From an uncultured Roseibium sp. (lineage in GTDB: Bacteria; Pseudomonadota; Alphaproteobacteria; Rhizobiales; Stappiaceae), in contig NZ_CANMFD010000004.1 of assembly GCF_947496995.1 (NCBI RefSeq), positions 1 to 64,000 of the forward strand: DNA of 64,000 bases, in the 5' to 3' direction. The translations under genes were made by a program, and so were the position numbers. The notes beneath the pieces are model-generated. The model saw nothing but the letters and a program-made list of their open reading frames with translations. It ran no database searches and had not been told where the DNA came from. Positions 53,772 to 63,597 of this stretch are shown piece by piece. The stretch's first letter is position 1; the number at the start of each line of letters is the position of its first letter.

Positions 53772-54188
53772 TTACTTGGAGCGCTTGCGCTGCTGGCCGA
53801 GGCCCATTTTCTTGGCCAGTTCGGACCGGGCAGCTGCGTAATTCGGAGCAACCATCGGATAATCCGTACCGAGGTCCCACTTTTCCCGGTATTCTTCCGG
53901 GGTCATGTTGTAGTGGGTCCGAAGGTGACGCTTGAGCGACTTGAACTTCTTGCCGTCTTCCAGGCAGATGATGAAGTCCGGCATAACGGATTTCTTGATC
54001 GGTACAGCAGGCTTCAACGGCTCCGGCTCCGGCTCATTGGAGGCCGTCGCGGTCTTCTGCAGAGCGCCGTAAACGTCGCTGATCAGGCTTGGCAGATCTG
54101 TCGACGCAACGGTATTGTTGCTCACATAAGCTGAGACAATGTCGGCCGTTAGGTCAATCAAATTTGCATCCACCGGACTATCAGTCAT
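53772..54188 (-). CDS. mucR: MucR/Ros-family zinc-finger transcription regulator
   Basis: 138 residues. The C-terminal Ros-type zinc finger [18 protein letters not shown] has ligands Cys, Asp, His, His, followed by [14 protein letters not shown] and [18 protein letters not shown]. The N-terminal half is the oligomerisation region. In Brucella, Sinorhizobium and relatives MucR is an H-NS-like regulator that binds A+T-rich promoters and controls exopolysaccharide, motility and surface genes. The gene stands alone, with an A+T-rich upstream region consistent with autoregulation. Confidence 0.95.
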   Translation of the reverse strand: MTDSPVDANLIDLTADIVSAYVSNNTVASTDLPSLISDVYGALQKTATASNEPEPEPLKPAVPIKKSVMPDFIICLEDGKKFKSLKRHLRTHYNMTPEEYREKWDLGTDYPMVAPNYAAARSELAKKMGLGQQRKRSK

Positions 54189-54504
54189 ATTTCACCCGTT
54201 CTTTACTGAATTCAATTCAAATTTCGGTGCTAACCTGCAAAAACTCGGTGCCGCAAGCGTTTATAGATATTCTGTTACTTGCGAACTTTAGAAATCAACC
54301 CTGATTCTACTTTGCAGGAGATCGTCACAGCCTTATATCGCTGGTTTCCTGATACGGCAACCCCAGAAATCAAATAAAAGGCAGATAGTGTCAATAAAAA
54401 TCAAATTCTATAAATATTGACTGATTGGTATGCATATAACCAACAATGAAGTGAAAGTATTGCGGCGTGCGCAGTCTTTATCCACAGCGATGCATAATCT
54501 GTGA
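54189..54504. other. A+T-rich region upstream of mucR
   Basis: 316 bp between mucR and the 3' end of the mrp operon, both on the minus strand. Visibly A+T-rich, particularly 54340-54420. A TTGACA on the minus strand (54389-54394) could be a -35 element, but no good -10 is at the right distance. No gene or repeat seen. Confidence 0.5.
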
Positions 54505-54855
54505 TCAGTCCTGTCCCTCGGGCCGGATTGACGCAGCCAGGGCGTCTTCTTTTGTATCGGCACAGGGACGGTATCCGGCTGCATAAGCAGCTTTCGCCAA
54601 TAAATGGGCCGAAATTGGGGCGGTCAGCAAGAAGAAGACAACACCGGCTATTGCACGTGTCACAACGGCAAGATCGCTCGCATGAACAGCCATGGCCAGC
54701 AACATCACACCGGACCCGAGCGTACCCGCCTTCGACGCGGCATGCATACGCATGTAGACATCCTTCAACCGGATCAGACCGATTGACGCCACAAGCGCAA
54801 ACAACGCACCGATGATCAGCATGGTGCCGGAAATGATCTCTATGACAGCAGTCAT
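54505..54855 (-). CDS. mrpG: Mrp antiporter subunit G
   Basis: 116 residues, last gene of the mrp operon; its start overlaps the mrpF stop. Three helices, with the family motif SIGLIRLKDVYMRMHAASKA and TLGSGVMLLAMAV. MrpG is a small essential subunit of the Na+(K+)/H+ antiporter complex. Confidence 0.93.
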   Translation of the reverse strand: MTAVIEIISGTMLIIGALFALVASIGLIRLKDVYMRMHAASKAGTLGSGVMLLAMAVHASDLAVVTRAIAGVVFFLLTAPISAHLLAKAAYAAGYRPCADTKEDALAASIRPEGQD

Positions 54856-55208
54856 TGTCCCGCCTCTCTGCGTTTGATGCTTTCCTCGACTTCCGCCACG
54901 ATCGTCTTGTCGCCGGCCACTCCCCGGTTGAGGACAAAGCGCGCGAAGGCGACGGTTGCCAGAAACCCGACGAGGCCGAGAGTGATGGCGATATCGATAT
55001 AAAGGTAATAACCGGTCAGAATTCCGATGGCCGCGATAAAACCGATGCCGACGGCAACCAGCATGTCCAAAGCGACAACACGGTCCGGTAGGCTCGGCCC
55101 CTTCAGGGTGCGGAACACGATGATGACGAAGGAAACCGTCAGGATCGCCAGCGAAATCCGGACGGCGGCATCCAGAAACACCGATGCAAAGGCATCTAGA
55201 GAAGTCAT
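54852..55208 (-). CDS. mrpF: Mrp antiporter subunit F
   Basis: 118 residues with three helices and the motif RTLKGPSLPDRVVALDMLVA containing the conserved PSLPDRVVALD. Overlaps its neighbours by 4 nt on both sides (ATGA). The C-terminal KRREAGQ is charged and cytosolic. Confidence 0.94.
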   Translation of the reverse strand: MTSLDAFASVFLDAAVRISLAILTVSFVIIVFRTLKGPSLPDRVVALDMLVAVGIGFIAAIGILTGYYLYIDIAITLGLVGFLATVAFARFVLNRGVAGDKTIVAEVEESIKRREAGQ

Positions 55209-55681
55209 CTGAACACCTCCAGGATTTTGCGCTCGAAACCGTTCTTGATGTCGTCGATGGTCGCCTGCGGGTCCGGCACATCGATGCAGTGCACATAAAG
55301 GATCTTGCGGTCCTCGGAAACATCGACAGAGAGCGTGCCCGGTGTCAGCGTGATCAGATTGGCAAGCATGGTGATCTCGAAATCCCTGTCCACGGTCAGG
55401 GGAAAGGCGATGATCCCCGGCTGAAGTTCGATCCGGGGCTGAAGCACGATGACCGCAACGCGCCATGCGGACAGGACCAGTTCGTAGACGAACAGGGCCG
55501 CCAGCCCGATCCCCTTGGCGAAACGCTGGAAATAGATCGTCGTGCCGACCTGTTCACGGATGAGATAGAGTGCTCCCAGGCCGAGCACGAATCCGAAGGC
55601 AAGATTGACCTCCGAAAAGTTGCCCGTAACCGCACCCCAGGCGAGTGCCAGAAGAATGTTGACGAGGAAAAGACTTGTCAT
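55205..55681 (-). CDS. mrpE: Mrp antiporter subunit E
   Basis: 158 residues. N-terminal helices (MTSLFLVNILLALAWGAVTG, FGFVLGLGALYLIRE) then a soluble region with the MrpE motif NLITLTPGTLSVDVSEDRKI and YVHCIDV. Start overlaps the mrpD stop; the frame extends upstream but the overlap fixes the start. Confidence 0.94.
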   Translation of the reverse strand: MTSLFLVNILLALAWGAVTGNFSEVNLAFGFVLGLGALYLIREQVGTTIYFQRFAKGIGLAALFVYELVLSAWRVAVIVLQPRIELQPGIIAFPLTVDRDFEITMLANLITLTPGTLSVDVSEDRKILYVHCIDVPDPQATIDDIKNGFERKILEVFR

Positions 55682-57276
55682 CCCTGGACTCCAAAGACCG
55701 ATCTCAGGTAGCCGAGCGGTTCGACGAGACCGCTCGCGCCCTGTGTTGAAAGTTCCAGCATCCATTCAGGCTGCAGCCCGAAATAGATGACAAGCGCGGT
55801 GAGTATGCCCAGTGGCAGCCAGACCGCGCCGCCTGAAAGCTGCGCTTCCGAGACCGCCGTACCGGCGGTGACCGGAGCGGTCTGCCCGTCGGGCGTTCCT
55901 TCCGGACCGCCCCGCCAGAAGGCGAAAATCCAGATCCGGCCCATGGCGAGCGTCGTCAGGAAGCCGCTGACAAGGATAGCCGTTCCAAGCCACACCCGGC
56001 CATCGGAAAAGGCGGCATCCACCAGCATGACCTTCGGCCAGAACCCCGAGAAGGGCGGCAGACCGGACACGGCAAACGCCAGGGCCAGGAACACCGCGGC
56101 GAAAGCCGCGCTCTTCTGGTAGAGCCCGCCGAGTTTGCGAAGGTCGTAGGAGCCTCCCATCATCTCCATGACGCCGGCCGCCATGTAAAGCGCCGTCATC
56201 ACGATGATCGAGTGCACCGCGTAAAAGATAGCGCCGGAGATCGCCAGCGTCGAACCGACCGCGAGCCCGGCCAGCATCGACCCGATCCCGGCAATCACCA
56301 GATATCCCAGAAGGCGCCGGACCTCGCTTTGCGCAAGCGCGCCAAGCGCACCGGTTAGCAAGGTCCCGATCGCCACCAGGGAGATCACATCCGAGAGATA
56401 ACCGCGCGAGGCCGGCAGGATCAGGACGAAGACCCGGATCAGCGCGTAGACCCCAACCTTGGTCAAAAGCCCGGCGAAAACCGCCGAGACCACAACATTC
56501 GGCGTGTGATAGGACGCCGGGAGCCAGAAGTTGACCGGAAAGGCCGCCGCTTTCATGGCGAAGGCGAGAAAATACAGAGCCGCGACCGTCGCCAGAGTTC
56601 CGGAGGCCGGATCTTCCAGCGCGGCGACTTTCTGGGCAAGGTCGGCCATGTTGAGCGTACCGAAAATGCCGTAAAGCATACCGGTTCCGATCAGGAAAAG
56701 GTTGGTCCCCACCAGATTGAGCACGCCGTATTTGACAGCCCCGTCCAGCTGGATGCGGTCATTGCCCAGAACCAGCAACCCGTAGGACGAGATCAGGAGC
56801 ACTTCGAACCAGACATAGAGGTTGAAGATGTCGCCGGTCAGGAAGGCGCCGCACACGCCCGTCATCAGAAGCAGCAGGAACGGATAGAACCCGTAGCGAC
56901 GGCCCGTATTGTCTATGGTCGCCGCACCGAACACACCTGCGCAGAACGCCACGACGGAGCCGATGAGCGAGAGCATTGCCCCTAGCGTATCGACGGTGAA
57001 GGCGATCCCGAAGGGCGGCAGCCAGCTGCCCATCACCATGGTGATGACGCCATGATCCAGCACGCGGATCAGCAGCGCCAGGTTGGCCAGCACCAGAAGG
57101 CCAAGAAACCCGATGCCCACCTTGGGCTGCAGATCGGTGTTCTTGCGCAGCATCAGGCACAGGGACCCGCCCAATATGGTGATCAGCGACGGTGCGACCA
57201 CGAGCCAGTCACCTGCGGCGACCGGAGCGGTTGCCATAGCTTGGGAAAGATCAACGGAAACGGAAGAACCGGCCAT
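55678..57276 (-). CDS. mrpD: Mrp antiporter subunit D (NuoM/N-like)
   Basis: 532 residues with about 14 helices, homologous to the proton-channel subunits of complex I. Motifs FNLYVWFEVLLISSYGLLVL (with the conserved Glu in helix 5), KAAAFPVNFWLPASYHTPNV and LKVGVYALIRV-like TKVGVYALIRVFVLI. With MrpA it is thought to form the ion pathways of the complex. Confidence 0.95.
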   Translation of the reverse strand: MAGSSVSVDLSQAMATAPVAAGDWLVVAPSLITILGGSLCLMLRKNTDLQPKVGIGFLGLLVLANLALLIRVLDHGVITMVMGSWLPPFGIAFTVDTLGAMLSLIGSVVAFCAGVFGAATIDNTGRRYGFYPFLLLLMTGVCGAFLTGDIFNLYVWFEVLLISSYGLLVLGNDRIQLDGAVKYGVLNLVGTNLFLIGTGMLYGIFGTLNMADLAQKVAALEDPASGTLATVAALYFLAFAMKAAAFPVNFWLPASYHTPNVVVSAVFAGLLTKVGVYALIRVFVLILPASRGYLSDVISLVAIGTLLTGALGALAQSEVRRLLGYLVIAGIGSMLAGLAVGSTLAISGAIFYAVHSIIVMTALYMAAGVMEMMGGSYDLRKLGGLYQKSAAFAAVFLALAFAVSGLPPFSGFWPKVMLVDAAFSDGRVWLGTAILVSGFLTTLAMGRIWIFAFWRGGPEGTPDGQTAPVTAGTAVSEAQLSGGAVWLPLGILTALVIYFGLQPEWMLELSTQGASGLVEPLGYLRSVFGVQG

Positions 57277-57281
57277 GAAGT

Positions 57282-57659
57282 TTAGTATCCCTGCGGCGGA
57301 GTTTGGTCGTCTTCAGGTTCGGCAAGACGCATTTCATTGACACCGTCCGTTCCCAGTTCCTGATAGGCCCGGAAGGCAAGTACCAGGAGGAAGGCAAAAA
57401 ACGAGAACGAGATCACAATCGCCGTCAGCACCAGTGCCTGCGGCAACGGGTTCGCGGTGACGACATCCGGAGAATAGAGATTCTCCGGGATGAGGGGCGG
57501 CACTTCCCGGATCAGCCGTCCATTCGTGAAGATGAGCATGTTCACGGCATTGCCCAAAATGGCGATGCCGAGCAGCATGCGCACAAGCTGCTGGGAGAGC
57601 ATCAGGTAAACGGCCACGGTAAAAAACAGGCCGATCAGGATGACGACACCGGTCTCCAT
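57282..57659 (-). CDS. mrpC: Mrp antiporter subunit C (NuoK-like)
   Basis: 125 residues, three helices. MLLGIAILGNAVNMLIFTNG is the NuoK-like motif and ALVLTAIVISFSFFAFLLVL the last helix. Overlaps mrpB by one base; 5 bp separate it from mrpD. Confidence 0.94.
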   Translation of the reverse strand: METGVVILIGLFFTVAVYLMLSQQLVRMLLGIAILGNAVNMLIFTNGRLIREVPPLIPENLYSPDVVTANPLPQALVLTAIVISFSFFAFLLVLAFRAYQELGTDGVNEMRLAEPEDDQTPPQGY

Positions 57660-58078
57660 CAGTCGATCTCCCTTTCTTCAAGTGCAAGGGCGATGGAACC
57701 AATTGCTCCAACTACGACGAGATAGACGCCGATATCGAAAACCAACGGAGTCGACAGAGCGATTTCCACGCCGAAGAGGTCGAAAATCAGCCACTGGCTG
57801 GTCATGAAGGCCTGCGCCTTGAAAAAGGACAGCATTCCGGCAAGCGCTCCCAGAAACAGTCCGAAGGCGGACACGCTCATGGGATGGAAGTAAAGCGCGC
57901 GGCGCACGGAAGCGACCCCGCAGGCAATACCGAAAATCGCAAGCGCGGAAGCCGCGATCAGGCCGCCGATAAAGCCGCCGCCCGGCTCGTTATGGCCGCG
58001 CAGCAGCACGAAGACCGAGAACAGAACCATCAGCGCCGTCAGAAAGGGCGCGATGGTGCGGAAGATGATCGTACGCAT
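57659..58078 (-). CDS. mrpB: Mrp antiporter subunit B
   Basis: 139 residues, four helices: [20 protein letters not shown] followed by [20 protein letters not shown], the [10 protein letters not shown] family signature. A separate B subunit shows this is the seven-gene (group 1) layout rather than the fused A/B form found in rhizobial pha operons. Confidence 0.94.
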   Translation of the reverse strand: MRTIIFRTIAPFLTALMVLFSVFVLLRGHNEPGGGFIGGLIAASALAIFGIACGVASVRRALYFHPMSVSAFGLFLGALAGMLSFFKAQAFMTSQWLIFDLFGVEIALSTPLVFDIGVYLVVVGAIGSIALALEEREID

Positions 58079-60462
58079 CAGCGAGCCTCCGACGCTTGGG
58101 CTTGAACGGCATCCGTCGTGGAGCCCTCAACGGTCTTGTCCGGTTTGGTCCGCACCCTGATCAATGCCAGCACGCACAAGCCCGCCAGCACCACCACCGC
58201 GATTTCACCCAGCGTATCAAAGCCGCGGAAGTCGACGATGATCACGTTGACGATGTTGCGGCCATGAGCGATCGAGCGGCTGAACTGGGCGAAGAAGTCC
58301 GACAGGCGGGTGTCGAACGGCTGCTGTGTGATGGCAAGCAGGGTCAGCGTCAGCCCGAGCCCGACGGCACAGGCGACAATCCCCGTCAGAAGCGCAGCAG
58401 GCACGGAGCGATGGTCACTCGGCATCAGGTTGAGCCGCGTCATGACGAGGGCCAGGATGACCACCGAAAGCGTTTCGACCATGAACTGGGTGAAGGAAAG
58501 GTCCGGCGCCCCGAACATCATGAAGATCAACGCCACGGCAAACCCCTGGATGCCGAGCGAGACGATGGCGGTCAGACGGGTCTTGGCGACAAGAACCGCA
58601 ATCAGTCCCAGAACCGCGATGAAGAGAATGCCCCATTCGTAAAAACGGTACTCCGGCATCTCCGGCATTGTCGGAAAACTGCCGGTCAGATAGCCCGGCA
58701 GCAGAACGGCAATCGCCGTGAAGACGAAGATCACGATCATGTAGGTCTGCATGTTGCCGGTCTGGACCAGCCGGGTGACACGGCCGGAGAAGCCGACGAC
58801 ACCGCAGACGAACTGATCGAACCCCTTGTCCGGGCCCCATCCGATGGCCGCCAGAACCGAGGCGATCAGCCCGCGCAGCCTGTCGAGCTGCGTGTACAGC
58901 GCGATGCCAAGGCCGATGGTGATCAAGGACAGGATCAGCGGCGCGTTGATCGATGTGGGCAACAGGTGAAGATCCACTTGCGTGAACTCGCCGGTCAGGG
59001 ACGACAGCGTCGGTCCGATAAACAGCTGGCCTGTCGTGTGGGCCATCAGCGCGAGGACAAGACCCGTCAGGGAAAGCACCACGGGTCCCGCGATGAGCAG
59101 AACAGGGCCTTCATGAGCGTGTTTCGGCGTTTCGACCTTCGGCCCGAGGAACGGCTTGAGCGCAACCGCGGCGGCGATCACCAGCATCAGCGCATTTCCG
59201 ACGACCGCAGTCATCGTGACCACCAGCCCCGCTCCCGGCCAGCCCCAGGTGCCGTAATAAAGGACTTCCTTGGCGATGAAACCGATGAAAGGCGGCAGCC
59301 CGGACATGGACAGCGCCGCAAGGCAGGCGGCGGCAAAGGTGATCGGCATCGCCGAACGCAGCCCGCCCAGTTTTGTAACATCCCGCGTTCCGGCTTCATG
59401 GTCGATGGTGCCGGCAATCATGAAGAGCCCGCCCTTGAAGAGCGAATGCGCCAGTAGATAAAGCACCGCTCCTTCCAGGGCCTTCTCATGACTGGTGCCG
59501 GTCAGCATGACCAGCAGGCCGAGCGAGGCCACGGTCGTATAGGCCAGCATCAGCTTCAGGTCGGTCTGGCGCACCGCAAGCACCGTCCCCACAAGCAGCG
59601 TCACCCCTCCGAAAAGCGGCAGAACGGTCGTCCAGAGCACCGTGTCACCCAGCAGCGGGTGCATGCGCATCAGCAGATAGACGCCCGCTTTCACCATTGT
59701 GGCGGAATGCAGATAGGCAGAGACCGGCGTCGGGGCTTCCATGGCGTTCGGCAGCCAGAAATGAAAGGGGAACTGGGCCGACTTTGTAAACGCCCCGCCA
59801 AGCACCAGAATGAAGATCGGCAGGTAAAGTCCCGTGTCCTTGATGATGTCCGGCGATCCCAGAAGGACGGACATTTCGATCTCGCCCGTCGCAGAGATGA
59901 TCAGGATGAAGGCCGCCAGAAGGGCCAGGCCGCCTCCCCCCGTCACCAGCAGCGCCTGCAACGCGGCGCGCCGGGACGCTGCGCGCAGGTTGTCGAAACC
60001 GATCAGCAGGAAGGATGTGATGGACGTGAGTTCCCAGAAGATGAACAGCGAGATCAGATTGTTGCCCAGCACCAGCCCGAGCATCGATCCCATGAACAGG
60101 AATAGAAACGAAAAGAAACGTCCCTGCTGCACATGGCCCTTCAGGTAGCCGCCCGCATAGAGGATGATCAGCGTGCCGATGCCGGAGATCAGCAGTGCGA
60201 ACAGTGTCGACAATCCATCCACATAGACGGAAAAGTTGACGCCGTAGCTGGGCGCCCAGGCTTTCGCCGCGACAAAGGTCTCGCCTTGGGAAACCGGCCC
60301 GATGAACCCGGTGAAATGCAGGAAGATCAGCGCAGGCACCAGCGCCAGCGGCCAGGCGGCGTTATGCTTCAACCAGCGTGTCAGTGCAGGCGCGACGACT
60401 GCTGCCGCAAAGGGCGCCAGAACGGCGAGAAGAGTGGTGTCGTCGATCACTGCTGGCGTCAT
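58078..60462 (-). CDS. mrpA: Mrp antiporter subunit A (NuoL-like)
   Basis: 794 residues and more than 20 helices, first gene of the operon. NuoL-like region with [20 protein letters not shown] (key Glu), [20 protein letters not shown] (key Lys) and [20 protein letters not shown]; the C-terminal part is NuoJ/MrpB-like ([20 protein letters not shown]). The complex exchanges cytosolic Na+ or K+ for external H+, giving tolerance to salt and alkaline pH, as expected of a marine bacterium. Confidence 0.96.
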   Translation of the reverse strand: MTPAVIDDTTLLAVLAPFAAAVVAPALTRWLKHNAAWPLALVPALIFLHFTGFIGPVSQGETFVAAKAWAPSYGVNFSVYVDGLSTLFALLISGIGTLIILYAGGYLKGHVQQGRFFSFLFLFMGSMLGLVLGNNLISLFIFWELTSITSFLLIGFDNLRAASRRAALQALLVTGGGGLALLAAFILIISATGEIEMSVLLGSPDIIKDTGLYLPIFILVLGGAFTKSAQFPFHFWLPNAMEAPTPVSAYLHSATMVKAGVYLLMRMHPLLGDTVLWTTVLPLFGGVTLLVGTVLAVRQTDLKLMLAYTTVASLGLLVMLTGTSHEKALEGAVLYLLAHSLFKGGLFMIAGTIDHEAGTRDVTKLGGLRSAMPITFAAACLAALSMSGLPPFIGFIAKEVLYYGTWGWPGAGLVVTMTAVVGNALMLVIAAAVALKPFLGPKVETPKHAHEGPVLLIAGPVVLSLTGLVLALMAHTTGQLFIGPTLSSLTGEFTQVDLHLLPTSINAPLILSLITIGLGIALYTQLDRLRGLIASVLAAIGWGPDKGFDQFVCGVVGFSGRVTRLVQTGNMQTYMIVIFVFTAIAVLLPGYLTGSFPTMPEMPEYRFYEWGILFIAVLGLIAVLVAKTRLTAIVSLGIQGFAVALIFMMFGAPDLSFTQFMVETLSVVILALVMTRLNLMPSDHRSVPAALLTGIVACAVGLGLTLTLLAITQQPFDTRLSDFFAQFSRSIAHGRNIVNVIIVDFRGFDTLGEIAVVVLAGLCVLALIRVRTKPDKTVEGSTTDAVQAQASEAR

Positions 60463-61025
60463 ACTGATCTTTCGTCACGTTTTGCTAGAAACCGCCGATG
60501 CCGATTACTGCGAATCAACATCTTTGCGCCGGATAATAGCGGCCTTGAAATTTTATGACATGTCTTAGGATACGGACTGTTAAAATTATGCTTTCAGGTC
60601 GTTGGAAAAATGAGTGTCTCCATTGACGCGATGGCAGGAAACCTTTCCGGACCCCATGATTTCCCCACCCCGAAGACAGCCATTTTTCGAATGACCTGAA
60701 AGGACAACTTCATGTGCCCGTACCTAGGCAAATGAACCTGTCTCTTCAAGCTCCTGCGGCCCGAAATCCGGAAATGTCACAATCCGGCATCGGTGCGTTT
60801 GCCGAGGAAAGCCTTTTCCTCCGCTCTTATGGTAATGAGCGGCTGCAGCAGGTGGCTACAACGAAGGATTGCAGGCACCGGCGAATTTCCGGCCTTTTCG
60901 GGCGATCCACGGCGTCCCGAGGTCGCGTTCCTGCGGCAGGGTCATGTCTAAACATCTTGATTTCTCGACGTAAATACCGTTCAGTTTTGGTCGGGACTGC
61001 CACCGGCATTCTGAGTGAGGCAAAG
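60463..61025. other. Divergent intergenic region between mrpA and the PAS-GGDEF gene
   Basis: 563 bp. It contains a long inverted repeat (60591-60702). The reading frame of the PAS-GGDEF gene stays open upstream to 60714 but the extra residues look non-coding. Nothing else recognised. Confidence 0.5.
60591..60702. repeat. Long imperfect inverted repeat (about 30-nt arms)
   Basis: The left arm begins CTTTCAGGTCGTTGGAAAAA and the right arm, read on the other strand, begins CTTTCAGGTCATTCGAAAAA; over the first 22 nt 20 match, and matching continues through TGTCT to about 30 nt. The arms enclose about 50 nt holding a smaller GGAAA-CC-TTTCC stem. As plus-strand RNA one mismatch becomes a G-U pair. 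It could be a large mRNA hairpin, a small RNA, or the remains of a miniature mobile element. Confidence 0.65.
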
Positions 61026-62015
61026 ATGGCTTTGGACTCCAGCAAGCACATTCCCTCTGATCGACCCTCAGACCGGGAACCGTTCAGCCCGGCCGGCATC
61101 GACTTTGAGGCGCTGGTAAAACTCAGCAATGAAGCCGTTATACTTCTGGAGCTGCGCGGAAAGCCCTTTTTCATCTCACCGGCAGCGGAACGCATGTTCG
61201 GCTGGAGCGCGGAAAAGCTCGTCGGCCAGTTGGACAGTCTCGTTCATGTGACCGGATCGAATGCAAACGCGGAGCTGCTTCAGCAGATCCTTTCCGGCAA
61301 TGGCGACCCGGCCCGCCCCCTGCCCCGCGCCGACCTTCAGTTCAGATCCGCATTCGGACCGGTGATCTGGGCGGAAATCTCCACACACCTTCTGGAAGAC
61401 CACACCGGTTCACCCTATGCCTTCGCCGTCTATCTGCGCAGCATCGCAAAACGCAAGGAACTGGAAGCGCAGCTCGAGGCGGCGACCCAGACCGATCCAG
61501 TGACCGGGCTTTTCAACCGCCGTGCTTTCGAAGACACCCTGAAGCGGGAATGGGCAATTGCCCTGCGCGAAAAAACCCACACAAGCCTGATAAGGATCTC
61601 GCTCGACCGGTTCGACGCTCTGGCCGAGCACAACGGCCCGGCGGCGGCGGAAGACTGCCTCACCAAGGTTGCGGAAACCCTGAAGGATATCGCCCGGCGA
61701 CCCGCGGACATAACCGCCCGCACGGCCACCTCGGAATTTTCCATTCTGCTGCCCAGAACCCATGAACTGGGTGCGGAGACCATCAGCGCCTATATTCACC
61801 TTGCGATCCGCGATCTCGGAATTCCCAACCTGGACAATGGTCGCGGCGACGGCGTCGTAACGGCCTCCGTCGGCGCGGCCTGTGCTGTGGTTGAACAGAC
61901 CGGGGTCAACGAAAGCCCCGAGTTCATCCTATCGGCCGCGGAAAACTGCGTATTCCAGGCACGCCAGGAGGGTGGCAACCGGGTCAAGACGGTCATGAAC
62001 GTTCTGGCGCGCTGA
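61026..62015 (+). CDS. PAS-domain protein with a degenerate GGDEF domain
   Basis: 329 residues, GAGG before the ATG. A PAS domain (about 30-140, LSNEAVILLELRGKPFFISP, AERMFGWSAEKLVGQ), a linker typical of PAS-GGDEF proteins (IAKRKELEAQLEAATQTDPV then TGLFNRRAFEDTL), and a GGDEF fold (about 155-329). The signature motif is ATSEF instead of GGDEF, so the glycines and the first Asp needed for GTP and metal binding are missing: cyclase activity is unlikely. No membrane segment. It may be a c-di-GMP or GTP-binding effector or a PAS-driven interaction module. Confidence 0.85.
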   Translation: MALDSSKHIPSDRPSDREPFSPAGIDFEALVKLSNEAVILLELRGKPFFISPAAERMFGWSAEKLVGQLDSLVHVTGSNANAELLQQILSGNGDPARPLPRADLQFRSAFGPVIWAEISTHLLEDHTGSPYAFAVYLRSIAKRKELEAQLEAATQTDPVTGLFNRRAFEDTLKREWAIALREKTHTSLIRISLDRFDALAEHNGPAAAEDCLTKVAETLKDIARRPADITARTATSEFSILLPRTHELGAETISAYIHLAIRDLGIPNLDNGRGDGVVTASVGAACAVVEQTGVNESPEFILSAAENCVFQARQEGGNRVKTVMNVLAR

Positions 62016-62178
62016 TCCGACGCTGGTGCATCCATCAGGATTGCCGGCCGCATTCCTTGCTTTCCCCACTCTCACGTCGTTACCATTGCAGCGGTGAAGC
62101 GGCCTGCCTTGCCGCACACCTTGCCTCCGATGCCTCTTCTCCCTATTTCTTGGCCGAAGAGAAAACAGGAAAATCCCC

Positions 62179-62649
62179 ATGAGCGATGACACCGTCCGGC
62201 AGGACGACGATGCCCCGAAAGTCAGGAAGACCACTGCCGAATGGATGAAGCAGCTGACACCGGAGCAGTTTTACGTAACGCGGCAGTCGGGTACCGAACG
62301 CCCGTTTACAGGTCCCTACTGGGACAACAAGCTGATCGGCCGTTATGATTGCGTCTGCTGCGGGGCGCCGCTGTTCATGTCGGACACCAAATTCGATGCC
62401 GGCTGCGGCTGGCCGAGTTTCTTCCAGGCGGTCGGCCCGGACGCGATCCGGGAACTGGACGACAATTCCCATGGCATGGTGCGCACGGAAATTCGCTGCA
62501 AGTCCTGCGACGCCCATCTCGGTCACGTTTTTCCCGACGGCCCGCCGCCGACCGGTCGGCGGTACTGCATGAATGGCCATGCGATGAACTTCGTCCATGG
62601 CGGGCGCCCCCCGGCCGGTTCGGACGGCGGAGATACCGGCCGCAGCTGA
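62179..62649 (+). CDS. msrB: Peptide-methionine (R)-S-oxide reductase
   Basis: 156 residues. Repairs R-methionine sulfoxide in proteins. Zinc-binding pairs CVCCG and CKSCD, the core [10 protein letters not shown] and [20 protein letters not shown] with catalytic Cys130. The residue after the catalytic motif is Gly rather than the usual Ser (YCMNG for YCxNS). No signal peptide, so cytosolic. Confidence 0.94.
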   Translation: MSDDTVRQDDDAPKVRKTTAEWMKQLTPEQFYVTRQSGTERPFTGPYWDNKLIGRYDCVCCGAPLFMSDTKFDAGCGWPSFFQAVGPDAIRELDDNSHGMVRTEIRCKSCDAHLGHVFPDGPPPTGRRYCMNGHAMNFVHGGRPPAGSDGGDTGRS

Positions 62650-62810
62650 CGCCCAGGACCGCAGGCACGCCCCGGCCCGCATAACCCAACGGAATTCGGA
62701 CGCAAAATCCTTTGCGGGATCAATGCCCTATCCGAAGTCCGTTTAGACTTCAGTTACTGTTACCTGCTATAAATCACAATAGCATTTGCAATAATTGTGG
62801 GAGCGGGTTC

Positions 62811-63560
62811 TTGTCTGTCTTGCAGGGAAAGGTAACGGCAGGCTTTTTGGCCATGGCGTACGCTCTCGGTTTGCTGCTGTGGCTGGCGCTGCCCGGGCAG
62901 GCGGCCGACCGCATCATCGCCTATACCGGTTATCTTCCACCGCTTTCGATCGATGAAGAGCGCAAGGGTATCTCCGTCGAACTGATGGAGCTCGTCGCCG
63001 AGGCGGCCGGGCTTGAGATCGACATTCGCTTTGCCCCCTGGAAACGCGCGCAACTGTTGGCGCAAACCACCCCTGGCGCCCTGATTTTCACCCTGGGCCA
63101 GTCACAGGAGAGACGGGAAAAGTTCGAGTACATCGCGCCCCTGCTTTATACCGAAAGCTCCCTTGTCACCCTCGATCAGCCGCTCGACAGCTTCGACAAG
63201 GCGATCGAGGCCGGCAAGCTCGTCGGCGTCCATCTCGGCAGCCTGCGGAGCCGGATCCTCAAACGGTCGGGCATAACCAATTTTGCCGAAATCCCGTCCG
63301 CCGAGCAAATGACCACCATGCTTCAGACCGGCCGGATCGATGCCTGGTACACCATGTCGTTGAGGGCCAGCTACATGTTCAGGCAGCTCGGGTACGACCC
63401 CAAGCGCCTCGTCGTTGGTGCACCTGTTACCCATGGCGTTCAGTGGCTTGCCGCAAACAAGTCAATCGAACCGCACATCCGTGCGCGTCTTACCAAAGCA
63501 GTGTCGAAAGTCTGGCGCGATCCCCGCTATTGGCAGATCGTGGACCGCTACGCCGGCTGA
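62811..63560 (+). CDS. Family 3 periplasmic solute-binding protein
   Basis: 249 residues from a TTG with GGGAG 7 nt upstream, which gives a proper signal peptide (MSVLQGKVTAGFLAMAYALG then LLLWLALPGQAAD); an ATG at 62853 gives a signal without positive charge. The mature domain has ISVELMELVAEAAGLEIDIR, FAPWKRAQLL and GALIFTLGQSQERREKFEYI, typical of amino-acid-binding SBP family 3 (more exactly the uncharacterised branch with PWKRA). No permease genes follow, so it is an orphan in this window. Confidence 0.83.
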   Translation: MSVLQGKVTAGFLAMAYALGLLLWLALPGQAADRIIAYTGYLPPLSIDEERKGISVELMELVAEAAGLEIDIRFAPWKRAQLLAQTTPGALIFTLGQSQERREKFEYIAPLLYTESSLVTLDQPLDSFDKAIEAGKLVGVHLGSLRSRILKRSGITNFAEIPSAEQMTTMLQTGRIDAWYTMSLRASYMFRQLGYDPKRLVVGAPVTHGVQWLAANKSIEPHIRARLTKAVSKVWRDPRYWQIVDRYAG

Positions 63561-63597
63561 ACGGCCCGGCGCTTTGACCCGAGCAACCGGGAAAAGG

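Noticed and set aside
58096-59457. A 453-codon plus-strand frame opposite mrpA
   Set aside because: Extreme Arg/Gln/Asp/Gly content is the complement of hydrophobic codons in mrpA.
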